Positions 16,176 to 24,323 of a stretch of 64,000 nt of DNA are shown one piece after another. The notes beneath the pieces are model-generated. The model was not told the origin of the DNA. It did no database searches and worked only from the letters and a program-made list of their open reading frames with translations. The position numbers were made by a program, and so were the translations under genes. Source of the DNA: Lentilactobacillus buchneri (GTDB lineage Bacteria > Bacillota > Bacilli > Lactobacillales > Lactobacillaceae); contig NZ_CP073066.1 of NCBI RefSeq assembly GCF_018314255.1, forward strand, positions 1,612,001-1,676,000, given 5' to 3'. Position 1 is the stretch's first letter, and every line of letters starts with the position of its first letter.

Positions 16176-16582
16176 TTGGCTGCCTCCCGCTCAACTTCTT
16201 CGTTGACACTGAATTGTGGAGTCACTTTAAGGGCTTTGATCCGATTCTCGCCCCATTCATACATCTGATTGGCAATGGGCATCAGTGATTGACCGAGCTC
16301 GGTGATTTCATAGGTTACCTTTGTTTGAGATCCCGAGTTGACATGCCGGGTAATGAGGCCGTCTTCAGCCATTTCCCGCAGCTGATTGGTGAGCACTTTG
16401 TGGGTGACTTTGGGTAACAGCCGCATTAATTCGTTAAAGCGGTAGGCGCCGTCAGTTCCCAAGTGAAATAAGATGACCAATTTCCATTTGCCGCTGAACA
16501 TCGATAAAGTGAGCTCCTTGGAACAGTTGTAGTCACCGTTTTTCAGACGGTCTTTGACATCTTTTCTGATGACATCAGTCAT
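16172..16582 (-). CDS. HxlR-family transcriptional regulator
   Basis: This 136-residue winged-helix protein has the HxlR signature: an early Cys (NCSKELTLSM), then FSGKWKLVILFHLGTDGAYR, FNELMRLLPKVTHKVLTNQL as the recognition region, and a wing with VTYEITELGQSLMPI. It is coupled to the Nudix gene and divergent from a DJ-1/PfpI gene. A perfect GTATCA-TTT-TGATAC palindrome lies in the shared promoter region and is the obvious operator. The cysteine near the N-terminus is where redox-sensing HxlR proteins react, so redox control is plausible. Confidence 0.9.
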   Translation of the reverse strand: MTDVIRKDVKDRLKNGDYNCSKELTLSMFSGKWKLVILFHLGTDGAYRFNELMRLLPKVTHKVLTNQLREMAEDGLITRHVNSGSQTKVTYEITELGQSLMPIANQMYEWGENRIKALKVTPQFSVNEEVEREAAK

Positions 16583-16624
16583 TTGTATCCCTCCAAGATT
16601 TTAGGCACCTGAAAGTGCGTTATT

Positions 16625-16639
16625 GTATCATTTTGATAC
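16625..16639. promoter_or_regulatory. HxlR operator candidate GTATCATTTTGATAC
   Basis: Six-base perfect arms GTATCA/TGATAC with a 3-nt centre lie between the divergent HxlR-Nudix and DJ-1/PfpI genes, 43 bp from the HxlR start codon and 46 bp from the DJ-1 start codon. Symmetry and position fit HxlR-family binding sites. Confidence 0.65.
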
Positions 16640-16685
16640 CTAGTATAAAGTAGATAGTATCTTGGAACAAGAAAGGATGAATTTG

Positions 16686-17195
16686 ATGAGTAAAGTAGCT
16701 GTCATCGTGACCAACGATGTTGAAGATATTGAATACACATCACCGGTTGAAGCACTCAAGAATGCCGGCCATGAGGTGGTAACCATTGAAAATGAAGCTG
16801 GCAATCAAATCGTCGGCAAACACGGCACTAAGTTGACTGCCGATAAGGGAATCGGGGACGTGAAGCCGGATGAGTTTGACGGCTTATTGATCCCTGGCGG
16901 CTTTTCACCAGATCAACTGAGAGCTGATGATCGATTTGTTAATTTCGTCAAAGCCTTTTTGATGGACGACAAACCAACTTTTGCGATTTGCCACGGTCCG
17001 CAACTGTTCATCCAAACCGGCTTGACGGCTGGTCGGACAATGACCGCCTACCTGACTGTTCGACCGGATTTGTATTATGCCGGCGCCCGTGTGAAAGATC
17101 AGCCGGTGGTGGTTGACCGTAATTTGGTTACCAGCCGCACTCCTGATGATTTAGACGATTTTAATGGTGCTATGCTGGCTATTTTGAAGAAGTAA
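16686..17195 (+). CDS. DJ-1/PfpI family protein (type 1 glutamine amidotransferase-like)
   Basis: The 169-residue protein has the DJ-1/PfpI fold. VAVIVTNDVEDIEY is strand 1 with the conserved acidic residue, and DGLLIPGGFSPDQLR the glycine-rich turn. The nucleophile elbow AICHGPQLFI supplies the Cys-His pair. I chose the ATG at 16686, preceded by GAAAGGATG; frames starting at 16662 or 16677 lack a spaced site. Members act as proteases, glyoxalases or protein-repair enzymes. The divergent HxlR and Nudix genes suggest a shared stress response. Confidence 0.85.
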   Translation: MSKVAVIVTNDVEDIEYTSPVEALKNAGHEVVTIENEAGNQIVGKHGTKLTADKGIGDVKPDEFDGLLIPGGFSPDQLRADDRFVNFVKAFLMDDKPTFAICHGPQLFIQTGLTAGRTMTAYLTVRPDLYYAGARVKDQPVVVDRNLVTSRTPDDLDDFNGAMLAILKK

Positions 17196-17220
17196 TTGAA
17201 TTTAAAGTAACTTGACTGCA

Positions 17221-17269
17221 AAAAGACCGGAACAAGGCGCTTTTCAACGCCTGTTCCGGTCTTTTTGCT
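17221..17269. terminator. Bidirectional terminator between convergent genes
   Basis: AAAAAGACCGGAACAAGGCG pairs with CGCCTGTTCCGGTCTTTTT around CTTTTCAA. The A- and T-tracts on both sides make it usable by the DJ-1 gene and by amtB. Confidence 0.88.
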
Positions 17270-17291
17270 TTTTATGTTATGAATGTCTAAC

Positions 17292-18626
17292 TCAATGCAA
17301 ATGAGGGTCCTTATTAGGATCCAGTCCACCTAACTGGCCTCTGAATTCCTTGGAATACAGGTTCAAATCTGAACGGTAGGCGTCAAGGTTGTCGCTCATG
17401 TCAACGGTATAATCAACTTCTTCACCGTGCTCACCTTTATCCAAACCAAGCTTTTCTTCTTTACGGTCAACTCGCATTGGCATCACTAAACTCAGTAATT
17501 TGATAATCACTGAAGCCGCGATGGTAACAAAGATAATCGTTGCCAAAGTTGCGACGATCTGGACGGTAATTTGATGCCAACCGCCGCCATAAAAGGCGCC
17601 ATTGTGGGCAACAATCGGGTTGACGCTCTTGGTAGCGAATAAACCGGTGGCAATACTGCCGACGATCCCGCTGACACCATGGCAGCCAAAGGCATCCAAA
17701 GCATCGTCAACACCAATTCGATCTTTCAAATAGTTAACGAAGAAGTAGCTGGCGAAAGTTGAGAACATGCCAATCCAAAATGATCCGGCGATTGTTACAA
17801 AGCCACAGGCAGGGGTGATACCAACTAGTCCACAAAGCGTTCCGGTACAAACACCAACCAGGGTTGGCTTACCGCTGATAACCATATCCAAGATCATCCA
17901 GGTAACCATTGCAGTACCGGTTGACATGGTCGTCGTAATGGTTGCCTGAGCCGCAATGTTGTCAACACCGAGTGCTGAACCGGCATTAAATCCGTACCAG
18001 CCAATCCACAAGATGGTGGCACCAAGCAATACCCATGGTAAATTGTAGTGGGTGTGAGGGATGTCGCCGAATTTAACCCGTTTCCCTAAGAAAGCGGAAA
18101 GGACAAAGGCAGTGACACCGGCATTAATATGGACAACGGTTCCGCCGGCAAAGTCCAATACGCCTAATCCATAAAGGATACCGTGTGGGCTCCAAACCAA
18201 ATGGACCATTGGGTAGTAAATGATAATCGACCAAAGAATCAAGAAAACCAACAAAAAGTTGAATTTGATCCGGCCAACAACGGCACCTACGAATAAGGCA
18301 GGGGTAATAATAGCAAACATCATTTCAAATACTGAAAAAATCCCAGTCGGAATCTTGGTTGCCGTCAATGAAGTCAGATCAACGCCATTCATGAAAAAGT
18401 TCTTCACGGTTCCAATGACTCCGCCAATGTCTCCGGAAAATGATAACGAGTAACCAATCACGATCCAAAGAACAATGGCAACACCGGTCATAATGAAAAC
18501 CGACAGCATCGTGTTAACCACGTTTCGTTTTGAAACCAGGCCCCCATAGAAAAACGCCAATCCGGGAGTCATGAATAAGACCAAAATACTGGATAAAATC
18601 ATGAACGAAGTATTTGCAGCATTCAT
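17292..18626 (-). CDS. amtB: Ammonium transporter
   Basis: The 444-residue Amt/MEP/Rh protein has about 11 membrane helices. Recognisable parts are FYGGLVSKRNVVNTML, DFAGGTVVHINAGVTAFVLS with the conserved Asp-Phe-Ala-Gly-Gly and pore His, LGATILWIGWYGFNAGSALG, and FGCHGVSGIVGSIATGLF with the second pore His. The C-tail (EEKLGLDKGEHGEEVDYT) is the usual regulatory end. No glnK/PII gene is adjacent. Two perfect TGTNA-N7-TNACA boxes upstream point to GlnR control, so expression should rise under nitrogen limitation. Confidence 0.94.
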   Translation of the reverse strand: MNAANTSFMILSSILVLFMTPGLAFFYGGLVSKRNVVNTMLSVFIMTGVAIVLWIVIGYSLSFSGDIGGVIGTVKNFFMNGVDLTSLTATKIPTGIFSVFEMMFAIITPALFVGAVVGRIKFNFLLVFLILWSIIIYYPMVHLVWSPHGILYGLGVLDFAGGTVVHINAGVTAFVLSAFLGKRVKFGDIPHTHYNLPWVLLGATILWIGWYGFNAGSALGVDNIAAQATITTTMSTGTAMVTWMILDMVISGKPTLVGVCTGTLCGLVGITPACGFVTIAGSFWIGMFSTFASYFFVNYLKDRIGVDDALDAFGCHGVSGIVGSIATGLFATKSVNPIVAHNGAFYGGGWHQITVQIVATLATIIFVTIAASVIIKLLSLVMPMRVDRKEEKLGLDKGEHGEEVDYTVDMSDNLDAYRSDLNLYSKEFRGQLGGLDPNKDPHLH

Positions 18627-18649
18627 AACATCGCTTCCTTCTCTTTTAA

Positions 18650-18666
18650 TGTCATAAATTCTAACA
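18650..18666. promoter_or_regulatory. GlnR box 1 (amtB promoter)
   Basis: TGTCATAAATTCTAACA fits the GlnR/TnrA consensus TGTNA-N7-TNACA exactly. On the minus strand it abuts a TATGAT -10-like hexamer, 23 bp before the amtB start, so binding would block transcription. Confidence 0.75.
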
Positions 18667-18815
18667 TCATATTTTTGGAACGTCCAGCACTTTTTGAAAT
18701 TGGTTAGAAAATTAGAATGTATCTAATCGCGATGGAAACGGTGCCAATGGCGCTGGGTAAGGCGTCTTTAAGATATCAAATTTTATTAAAAAGGTGAAGC
18801 CCGCTAATTGGTATA

Positions 18816-18832
18816 TGTAATTAAAACTAACA
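18816..18832. promoter_or_regulatory. GlnR box 2 (distal, upstream of amtB)
   Basis: TGTAATTAAAACTAACA is a second exact match to TGTNA-N7-TNACA, 166 bp from box 1. It sits 2 bp from the terminator stem of the neighbouring gene. The long spacing would permit looping or a separate upstream action. Confidence 0.65.
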
Positions 18833-18834
18833 TT

Positions 18835-18877
18835 AAGGGCCGGAACACAAGTGCTGCTTCAATGTGTTCCGGCCCTT
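18835..18877 (-). terminator. Terminator of the NAD(P)-binding protein gene
   Basis: Fifteen-base perfect arms AAGGGCCGGAACACA and TGTGTTCCGGCCCTT enclose a 13-nt loop, 30 bp past the stop of the minus-strand gene. Confidence 0.8.
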
Positions 18878-18907
18878 ATTACATACTCTGTATCACGATA
18901 TTCTTTG

Positions 18908-19540
18908 TTAATTTAACTCATTAATGGCTTCAGGAATCGGTTCATTCCCGGTACTCATCTCAATGACTTCTTTGATGCCGGCATGGTTTTCGACTAAACC
19001 AATTAATACGTCGGCGACATTATCGATGCTATTTTCATTGGTGCTATAGGCTCCCAAAGTCACTTTGCCTGACCCGGTTTTTTCAACCAACGCGGTTGGC
19101 TGGAGGATTGTATAGTCCAGATTGGTGTTGTGAATCAACCATTCGTCAGCATAGTATTTGGCGATCAAGTAATTCTCAAGCGGAGAGTCGGCGAATTCGT
19201 CTGGTGACAATGATCCCTTGGAACTCAGCATGACAAAACGGCTGATTTCTTTTTCTTCGGCTGCCTGCATGACTTTGACGGCACCATGTAAGTCAATTTT
19301 AAGCAGGTCTCGACCACCCGATCCGGCAGTGAAGATAATTGCATCGGCTTCTGGTAAGGCCTCTTTAATCTCATCCATCCCGTCATTGAGATCCAATTTA
19401 AACGGCGTCACGTTCTCAGACGTTGGCACTTTTTCCGGCTTGCGGGCACCGGCATAGATTTCGTCTGCAGAATTTTTGGCGAGTTTGGCGACAACGTTTG
19501 AACCAACCCGGCCAGTTGCACCAATCACGATAATTTTCAT
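18908..19540 (-). CDS. NAD(P)-binding atypical SDR (SDR_a5-like)
   Basis: The 210-residue protein starts with the Rossmann motif MKIIVIGATGRVGSNVVAKL (GxxGxxG). VTPFKLDLND is the adenosine-side Asp strand, and DAIIFTAGSGG and SRFVMLSSKGSL are further family stretches. YLIAKYYADEWL holds the Tyr-x-x-x-Lys-like region in degenerate form. Length and layout match small atypical SDRs that act as redox sensors or reductases. The ATG has a GGAGG site 9 nt upstream. It is a single gene; the substrate is unknown. Confidence 0.82.
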   Translation of the reverse strand: MKIIVIGATGRVGSNVVAKLAKNSADEIYAGARKPEKVPTSENVTPFKLDLNDGMDEIKEALPEADAIIFTAGSGGRDLLKIDLHGAVKVMQAAEEKEISRFVMLSSKGSLSPDEFADSPLENYLIAKYYADEWLIHNTNLDYTILQPTALVEKTGSGKVTLGAYSTNENSIDNVADVLIGLVENHAGIKEVIEMSTGNEPIPEAINELN

Positions 19541-19597
19541 TGTTGGAATCCTCCCTTATCCTTATTAGCTCAATTATGGTAGATATAAGACCGGAAT

Positions 19598-19636
19598 GCA
19601 AAAGAAAGATTGACATTGGCCTAATCTTTCTTTTGC
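19598..19636. promoter_or_regulatory. 14-bp perfect inverted repeat between SDR gene and membrane pseudogene
   Basis: GCAAAAGAAAGATT (19598-19611) pairs with AATCTTTCTTTTGC (19623-19636) around an 11-nt loop. It lies at the 3' end of the decayed membrane gene and 58 bp before the SDR start, so it may be a terminator of the former or an operator of the latter. On the minus strand the T-rich arm ends in TTTTGC rather than a clean U-tract. Confidence 0.5.
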
Positions 19637-19878
19637 AAATCTAACGTACTAAGCAGGCAGTGGGTGATTTTTAAAGCAACGATTAGTGCGACAACCAGAA
19701 TCACGATGACCAGGGGAAGGTCGATCGCTGAAAGTTTAACGATCGACATGCTCTCTGAAACGTCACCATCGCGAATCACCGAAAAACCAAAAAATATTCG
19801 CCATCAATTACCAAACAAAATTTCAAACTTGATCCACGTCAATTCTTTATCGACCGAACCACCATATACTAAAGACAT
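19621..19878 (-). pseudogene. Small membrane protein gene with an in-frame TGA
   Basis: Read on the minus strand from the ATG at 19876-19878, the frame gives MSLVYGGSVDKELTWIKFEI, LFGN, a TGA, then WRIFFGFSVIRDGDVSESMS. A strong membrane segment (LPLVIVILVVALIVALKI) follows, and the frame ends in a TAG at 19621-19623. The text on both sides of the TGA reads as one small membrane protein of about 85 residues. The part after the TGA could still be made from its own ATG (MSIVKLSAIDL, about 41 residues). No family was recognised. It diverges from the P-type ATPase gene. Confidence 0.5.
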
Positions 19879-19903
19879 CAATTGAGAAATGGAGCGGGAG
19901 ATT

Positions 19904-21823
19904 ATGAAATTCCAAAGATATATTAATCAACATACAAATCAAATTACACTGATAACGGCAGTATTAATTGGCGTAGGCCTCTTGGGGAAAGTTGTTGACA
20001 GCGATATGGTCTACACGGTTTCATTTATCGCCGCTTCAATTATCTCGGCTGTGCCGATCGTTCTTCGGGCAGTTTCCGCACTCCGATTTAAAACGATCAG
20101 CATCGAATTACTTGTCAGTATTGCTGTGATTGGCGCTTTCATCATTGGCGAGTACAATGAATCAGCAATCGTCACTTTCTTGTTCTTATTTGGGACGTTT
20201 TTGGAAGACAAAACGTTGGCCAAAACCCGCCACTCAATTAAAGATTTGACGGAAATGGCACCGACTACGGCAATGGTTGTAGACGATGACGGCAACACTG
20301 AGGAGACTGATGTTGACTTTGTCGACGTTGACGACGTCGTCTTGGTCAAAGCCGGCGGTCAGATTCCAGTTGACGGTGAAATTGTGGATGGATCCGGTCA
20401 CATCAACGAAGCCAGTATTACCGGCGAATCAAAATTAGTCACTAAGGGCACTGGCAATCAGGTATTCTCTGGCACCATCTTAGACAACGGAACACTTAAA
20501 GTTCGGGCAACCAAGGTTGGCGACGACACCACGTTTGGCAAAATTGTTGAACTGGTTGAGGATGCTCAAGACACCAAGTCTCCAGCGGAAAAGTTTATTG
20601 ACAAATTTGCGACTTATTACACTCCGGCAGTTTTGATCATTGCACTGATTGTGGGCTTGGTTACCAAAGATTTCCGATTAGCGATTACCGTTTTGGTCTT
20701 GGGATGCCCTGGGGCCTTGGTTATCGGCGCCCCGGTTTCAAACGTGGCTGGAATTGGTAATGGTGCGAAAAACGGTGTTTTGATCAAGGGCGGTGAAGTG
20801 ATGAACACCTTTGCCAATGTCGACACGTTGGTATTCGATAAGACCGGGACCCTGACTGAAGGGAAAACGGCGGTTACTCAGTTCAAAGACTACTCAAAAG
20901 ACCAGTTGGCCTTGCAAATTGCTGCAGCCGTTGAAAAGCAGTCGGATCATCCGTTGGCACAAGCGGTTGTTAAATTCTCAGCTGATCATCATATTCCGTT
21001 TGATGACGTTCAAGTTGCCGATGCTGACACAGTCAAAGGCCGTGGCGTTAAGGCAACTGCCAACGGTAAGAATGTTTTAATTGGTAACTTGAGAATGATG
21101 AACGATGAAAACGTTGATTTGACGTCTGAGCAACGTCTAGACTTGGAAAACATCCAAGGCGAAGGCAGCTCAACGGTTATCGTTGCCTTCGACGGGCAAA
21201 TTCAAGCCATTCTTGGGATCTCGGATGTGATTCGTCAAGGCGTTAAGCAAAGCCTGGCAACCCTCAAGTCACTCGGCATCAAGAAGACGGTTATGCTGAC
21301 CGGTGATAACCTGCAGACCGCCAATGCCGTTGCAGAACAAATCGGCATCGACGAAGTGCACGCAGAACTTTTGCCGGAACAAAAAGTCGAATACGTTAAA
21401 CAATTCCAGCAGGAAGGCCACAAGGTTGCCTTTGTCGGCGACGGCATCAACGACAGTCCGTCATTGGTAACCGCTGACATCGGAATTGCCATGGGAAGTG
21501 GAACCGACGTGGCAGTTGAAACCTCTGATGTCGTCTTGATGTCATCAGGATTCGATGAATTGATCCATGCATATGGACTTTCCAAAAAAACGGTCATCAA
21601 CACCAAGGAGAACATTTTTATTGCCATTGCGACGGTTGCCGCCCTACTGATTGGCTTGATTCTCGGCTTTATTTACATGGCCAGCGGAATGTTTGTCCAT
21701 GAAGCCAGTATCCTGGTTGTCATCTTCAACGCAATGCGATTAATTAATTATCAACCAAAAGCCGCCAAACTTGATCCAGATCAATTATCAGTTGGCGAAT
21801 ATGATTTATCATTAAAACAGTAA
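19904..21823 (+). CDS. Heavy-metal translocating P1B-type ATPase with CPG motif
   Basis: The 639-residue P1B ATPase has no N-terminal metal domain. It has the actuator TGES motif (ASITGESKLV), the metal-site helix with LGCPGALVIGAPVS, the phosphorylation loop DKTGTLTEG, the HP motif SDHPLAQ, and the hinge GDGINDSPSLVTADIGIAMG. The intramembrane CPx motif reads CPG rather than CPC, CPH or SPC, so the metal is unclear. I chose the ATG at 19904, behind GGAGCGGGAG. A separate HMA chaperone and a Dps-like gene follow in the same operon, which supports a metal export and storage role. Confidence 0.88.
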   Translation: MKFQRYINQHTNQITLITAVLIGVGLLGKVVDSDMVYTVSFIAASIISAVPIVLRAVSALRFKTISIELLVSIAVIGAFIIGEYNESAIVTFLFLFGTFLEDKTLAKTRHSIKDLTEMAPTTAMVVDDDGNTEETDVDFVDVDDVVLVKAGGQIPVDGEIVDGSGHINEASITGESKLVTKGTGNQVFSGTILDNGTLKVRATKVGDDTTFGKIVELVEDAQDTKSPAEKFIDKFATYYTPAVLIIALIVGLVTKDFRLAITVLVLGCPGALVIGAPVSNVAGIGNGAKNGVLIKGGEVMNTFANVDTLVFDKTGTLTEGKTAVTQFKDYSKDQLALQIAAAVEKQSDHPLAQAVVKFSADHHIPFDDVQVADADTVKGRGVKATANGKNVLIGNLRMMNDENVDLTSEQRLDLENIQGEGSSTVIVAFDGQIQAILGISDVIRQGVKQSLATLKSLGIKKTVMLTGDNLQTANAVAEQIGIDEVHAELLPEQKVEYVKQFQQEGHKVAFVGDGINDSPSLVTADIGIAMGSGTDVAVETSDVVLMSSGFDELIHAYGLSKKTVINTKENIFIAIATVAALLIGLILGFIYMASGMFVHEASILVVIFNAMRLINYQPKAAKLDPDQLSVGEYDLSLKQ

Positions 21824-21843
21824 ATGAGATGGAGGTTATCAAT

Positions 21844-22065
21844 ATGAGTAAAGCAATTTTACAATTAGACGCGCTGTCATGCCCGTCATGCATGCAGAAA
21901 ATCAAGGGCGCACTTGAAAAGCAGGATGGTGTGGAAAACGTCAAAGTGTTGTTCAATGCAGCCAAAGTCAAAACTGATTTTGACGGCGATAAAATTTCCG
22001 CAGACAAACTGTCAGACACGGTAACTGATTTAGGCTATGAAGTTCAATCAATGAAAGTGAAATAG
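21844..22065 (+). CDS. Heavy-metal-associated (HMA) domain chaperone, CopZ-like
   Basis: The 73-residue protein is a single ferredoxin-like HMA domain. AILQLDALSCPSCMQKIKGA gives the CxxC metal-binding pair, followed by QDGVENVKVLFNAAKVKTDF and a final LGYEVQSM. The ATG at 21844 has GGAGG 8 nt upstream. It lies 20 bp after the P-type ATPase, which lacks its own HMA domain, so it probably delivers metal to that pump. Confidence 0.9.
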   Translation: MSKAILQLDALSCPSCMQKIKGALEKQDGVENVKVLFNAAKVKTDFDGDKISADKLSDTVTDLGYEVQSMKVK

Positions 22066-22074
22066 GTGAAGAAT

Positions 22075-22623
22075 ATGACAACAGCAACCCCAGAAAAATT
22101 ATTTGAAGCAGAAGTTAAGCAAGCAGATATCGACCACCATACCCCAACGGCTGGTGCGATGACTGGCCACATTGTTGCCAATTTGGAAGTTTTATCCAAC
22201 AAACTCCAGATGGCAAAATGGTATGTGAAGGGAATGTCGGCCCAACAGCTGAAAGTCCTATTCGGCGACTTACTTAAGCAGGCGTATGACCAAAAGGATG
22301 CCTTGGGCACGGTCTTAATCGATGAAGCGTTAATCACGCCAAGTACCCAAAAGGAATTCACGGAGTACACCATGCTGGAAGAAAATGGCCAGAATAAATA
22401 TGAATCTGCAGAGTGGCTGGTCAACGACTTCGTCCATGACTATGACACTGAGAACATGTTTGTCACCCGGGCAATTAAGTTGGCTGAAAAAGAAGACCGT
22501 CCAGTCTTGGCACAACATTTGGTTGGCGTACTGCGGGATAACAACCACAACATCGCTACCTTGCAGGCCTTACTTGGGAAGACACCGCGAGAGGGCTTGG
22601 ACGAGGAAGACGACGAAGATTAA
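22075..22623 (+). CDS. Dps/ferritin-like protein with altered metal ligands
   Basis: The 182-residue helical protein aligns by eye with Dps: TGHIVANLEVLSNKLQMAKW then YVKG matches the Dps NHHVADLxVLYxKLHxxHWxVKG region. Where Dps has His (HWNVKG and the following LHEKF), this protein has Lys, and the second-helix Glu of the D-x3-E pair appears to be Thr, so the inter-subunit ferroxidase site looks lost. It ends in an acidic tail (DEEDDED). The gene is 9 bp after the HMA chaperone. It may bind DNA or metal without oxidising iron; the alignment needs a computed check. Confidence 0.75.
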   Translation: MTTATPEKLFEAEVKQADIDHHTPTAGAMTGHIVANLEVLSNKLQMAKWYVKGMSAQQLKVLFGDLLKQAYDQKDALGTVLIDEALITPSTQKEFTEYTMLEENGQNKYESAEWLVNDFVHDYDTENMFVTRAIKLAEKEDRPVLAQHLVGVLRDNNHNIATLQALLGKTPREGLDEEDDED

Positions 22624-22641
22624 TCATTAACCTAGATACGA

Positions 22642-22679
22642 AAAAAGTTCCGAAGCAAAATTTGCCCCGGAACTTTTTT
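22642..22679. terminator. Terminator after the metal operon, usable from both sides
   Basis: AAAAAGTTCCG pairs with CGGAACTTTTT around a 15-nt loop, with A- and T-tracts on either side, between two convergent genes. Confidence 0.85.
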
Positions 22680-22697
22680 AATATCATTTTTTCGAAT

Positions 22698-23009
22698 TCA
22701 AAGATTCAAACAAATCAGCACGATAACACAGGCAATCGTACTTGCCAGGATCCACCAGCCAACCCGATAAGCTGTCCGCTGATAGGTTGAAATTTGTTCC
22801 TGACTTAATTTATCAAAATCCGGCATCCTAAGTGAGGCATTTTGAAACATGCTAGTCTGCAGCAACGTATAGTCTTTTTTGATCAGAAGCTGATAGCTTG
22901 TCCATGACAATACCAGAATGAGGCCAATGAGTGCAACATTGATTGAGACAAATATTAACAGGACGCAGATACTGATTGCACTAGTCAGTATAATCCGCCG
23001 AGTTCTCAT
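22698..23009 (-). CDS. Small membrane protein of unknown function
   Basis: The 103-residue protein has hydrophobic segments at about residues 6-35 (possibly two close helices) and 80-102, with a soluble middle (KDYTLLQTSMFQNASLRMPD). I chose the ATG at 23009, 9 nt after AAGGAG, over GTG codons at 23015 and 23018. No family is recognised. It is convergent with the Dps-like gene and upstream of the broken aldo/keto reductase gene on the same strand. Confidence 0.6.
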   Translation of the reverse strand: MRTRRIILTSAISICVLLIFVSINVALIGLILVLSWTSYQLLIKKDYTLLQTSMFQNASLRMPDFDKLSQEQISTYQRTAYRVGWWILASTIACVIVLICLNL

Positions 23010-23076
23010 TTTCACCACTCCTTAAGGGCACACTACTTCACTGGACGAGTGATGGCAGATTGCCATCAAGAACAAA

Positions 23077-24053
23077 TTACCAGAGATATTCAACTGGATT
23101 TTTGATGTGTTGATCGTAAACGTCACGGACAATTTGCATCTGAGCATCAGTCAGCGCGGGTAGATCCGCTGCAGTGGTGTTGCGCTCGATTTGAGTGGGA
23201 TTACTTGCACCAGGGATGACCGCAGAAACGGCGTCATACATTAGGATGAAACGCAAAGCCATTGCTGCAAGATTATCGGTTCCCAAACGTTGCTTCAGTT
23301 CGGCAGCAGCTTTAACGCCGGTCAGGTAGTCAACGCCGGAAAAGGTCTCACCTTTATCGAACTGTTCACCATGCCGATTAGTTGTTCGATGATCTTCGGG
23401 TGCAAACTTGGTGTCCGCGGTAAATTTTCCGGTCAAAAGACCACTTGCCAGTGGAACCCGGGCCAAAATGCCGACGTTATTTTTCTTCGCTAAGCCAAAG
23501 AAGAGATCGGCAGGACGAAGGCGAAACATGTTGAAGATGATCTCGACAGCCGAGATGTCATAACTGAGGGCTTTGATGCCTTCTTCGACCCGCTCGACAC
23601 TGACACCGTAGTTCTGAATTTTTCCAGCTTGCTTGAGCTTGTCCAGTTCAAAAAGGTTTCAGGCATGTAGTAATTCATCATTGGCGGGCAGTGCAGCAGC
23701 ACCATGTCCAATGAGTCGACACCCATGTTTTGCAATGACTCATCAACGTACCGGTCCAAGTGAGTCGGGTCAAAGTGCTTAATATCCAAGGGCATTTCTT
23801 TTCGGCCAATTTTAGTCGTGTAGTGAACATCAGGATGATTCCTGACAAATTCACCCACGGCTTTTTCACTTTGGCCATCTTGGTAGCCATCAGCTGTATC
23901 AAAGAAGTTGACACCACGATCATAAGCTTCCTCGAGTGTGTCCCGAGCATCTTTAGGGTCAAACGGGGTGCCCCATTTTCCACCTAACTGCCAGGTACCA
24001 AGGGAAACCTCGCTGACACTATAACCAGTTTTACCAAGTGTTCTGAATTTCAT
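23077..24053 (-). pseudogene. Aldo/keto reductase gene with a 1-nt frameshift
   Basis: The first part encodes MKFRTLGKTGYSVSEVSLGT, the NADPH-AKR start, with the Asp/Tyr region (FFDTADGY) and LVLLHCPP-like MVLLHCPPMM. The frame then breaks at an A5 run on the plus strand (23650-23654, T5 on the coding strand). One more T gives ETFFELDKLKQAGKIQNYGV and continues without a break into MFRLRPADLFFGLAKKNNVG and the C-terminus ending NPVEYLW. The length of about 325 residues is normal once corrected. The ATG at 24053 follows GGAGG. Either a real loss-of-function mutation or a homopolymer error. Confidence 0.85.
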
Positions 24054-24239
24054 TAGTGTTACCTCCAAATGGCAATCTACTTGCTTCAATCATAACATCT
24101 CGGTTGATACTTTAACTAAGCGTATTTGGTGGTGGACAGGTCCACGGTCGTTAAAAATTGACCATCTTTTGAAACTTGGACGGCTCCAAACACGTAAATT
24201 AATCAAATATTTTTGGTAAAAGTTGCAATATATCGTTTT

Positions 24240-24285
24240 AAACACGAACAATGACGTTGACTTCCATGATGATGGCAAGTATCCT
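24240..24285 (+). promoter_or_regulatory. Purine operon promoter with PurBox-like site
   Basis: TTGACT (-35, 24257-24262) and TATCCT (-10, 24280-24285) are 17 bp apart. Just upstream, AAACACGAACAAT at 24240-24252 matches the PurR PurBox core CGAACAAT. The purE start codon is 38 bp further on. PurR-type control is inferred from this single box; no second clear box was seen. Confidence 0.65.
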
Positions 24286-24323
24286 ATAGACACTAAATAA
24301 ATTTGAAAAGGTGAGTGGTTGGA

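Noticed and set aside
24054..24323. A purine riboswitch in the purE leader
   Set aside because: Only 38 bp separate the likely -10 from purE, too short for an aptamer plus terminator, and no conserved aptamer core was seen.
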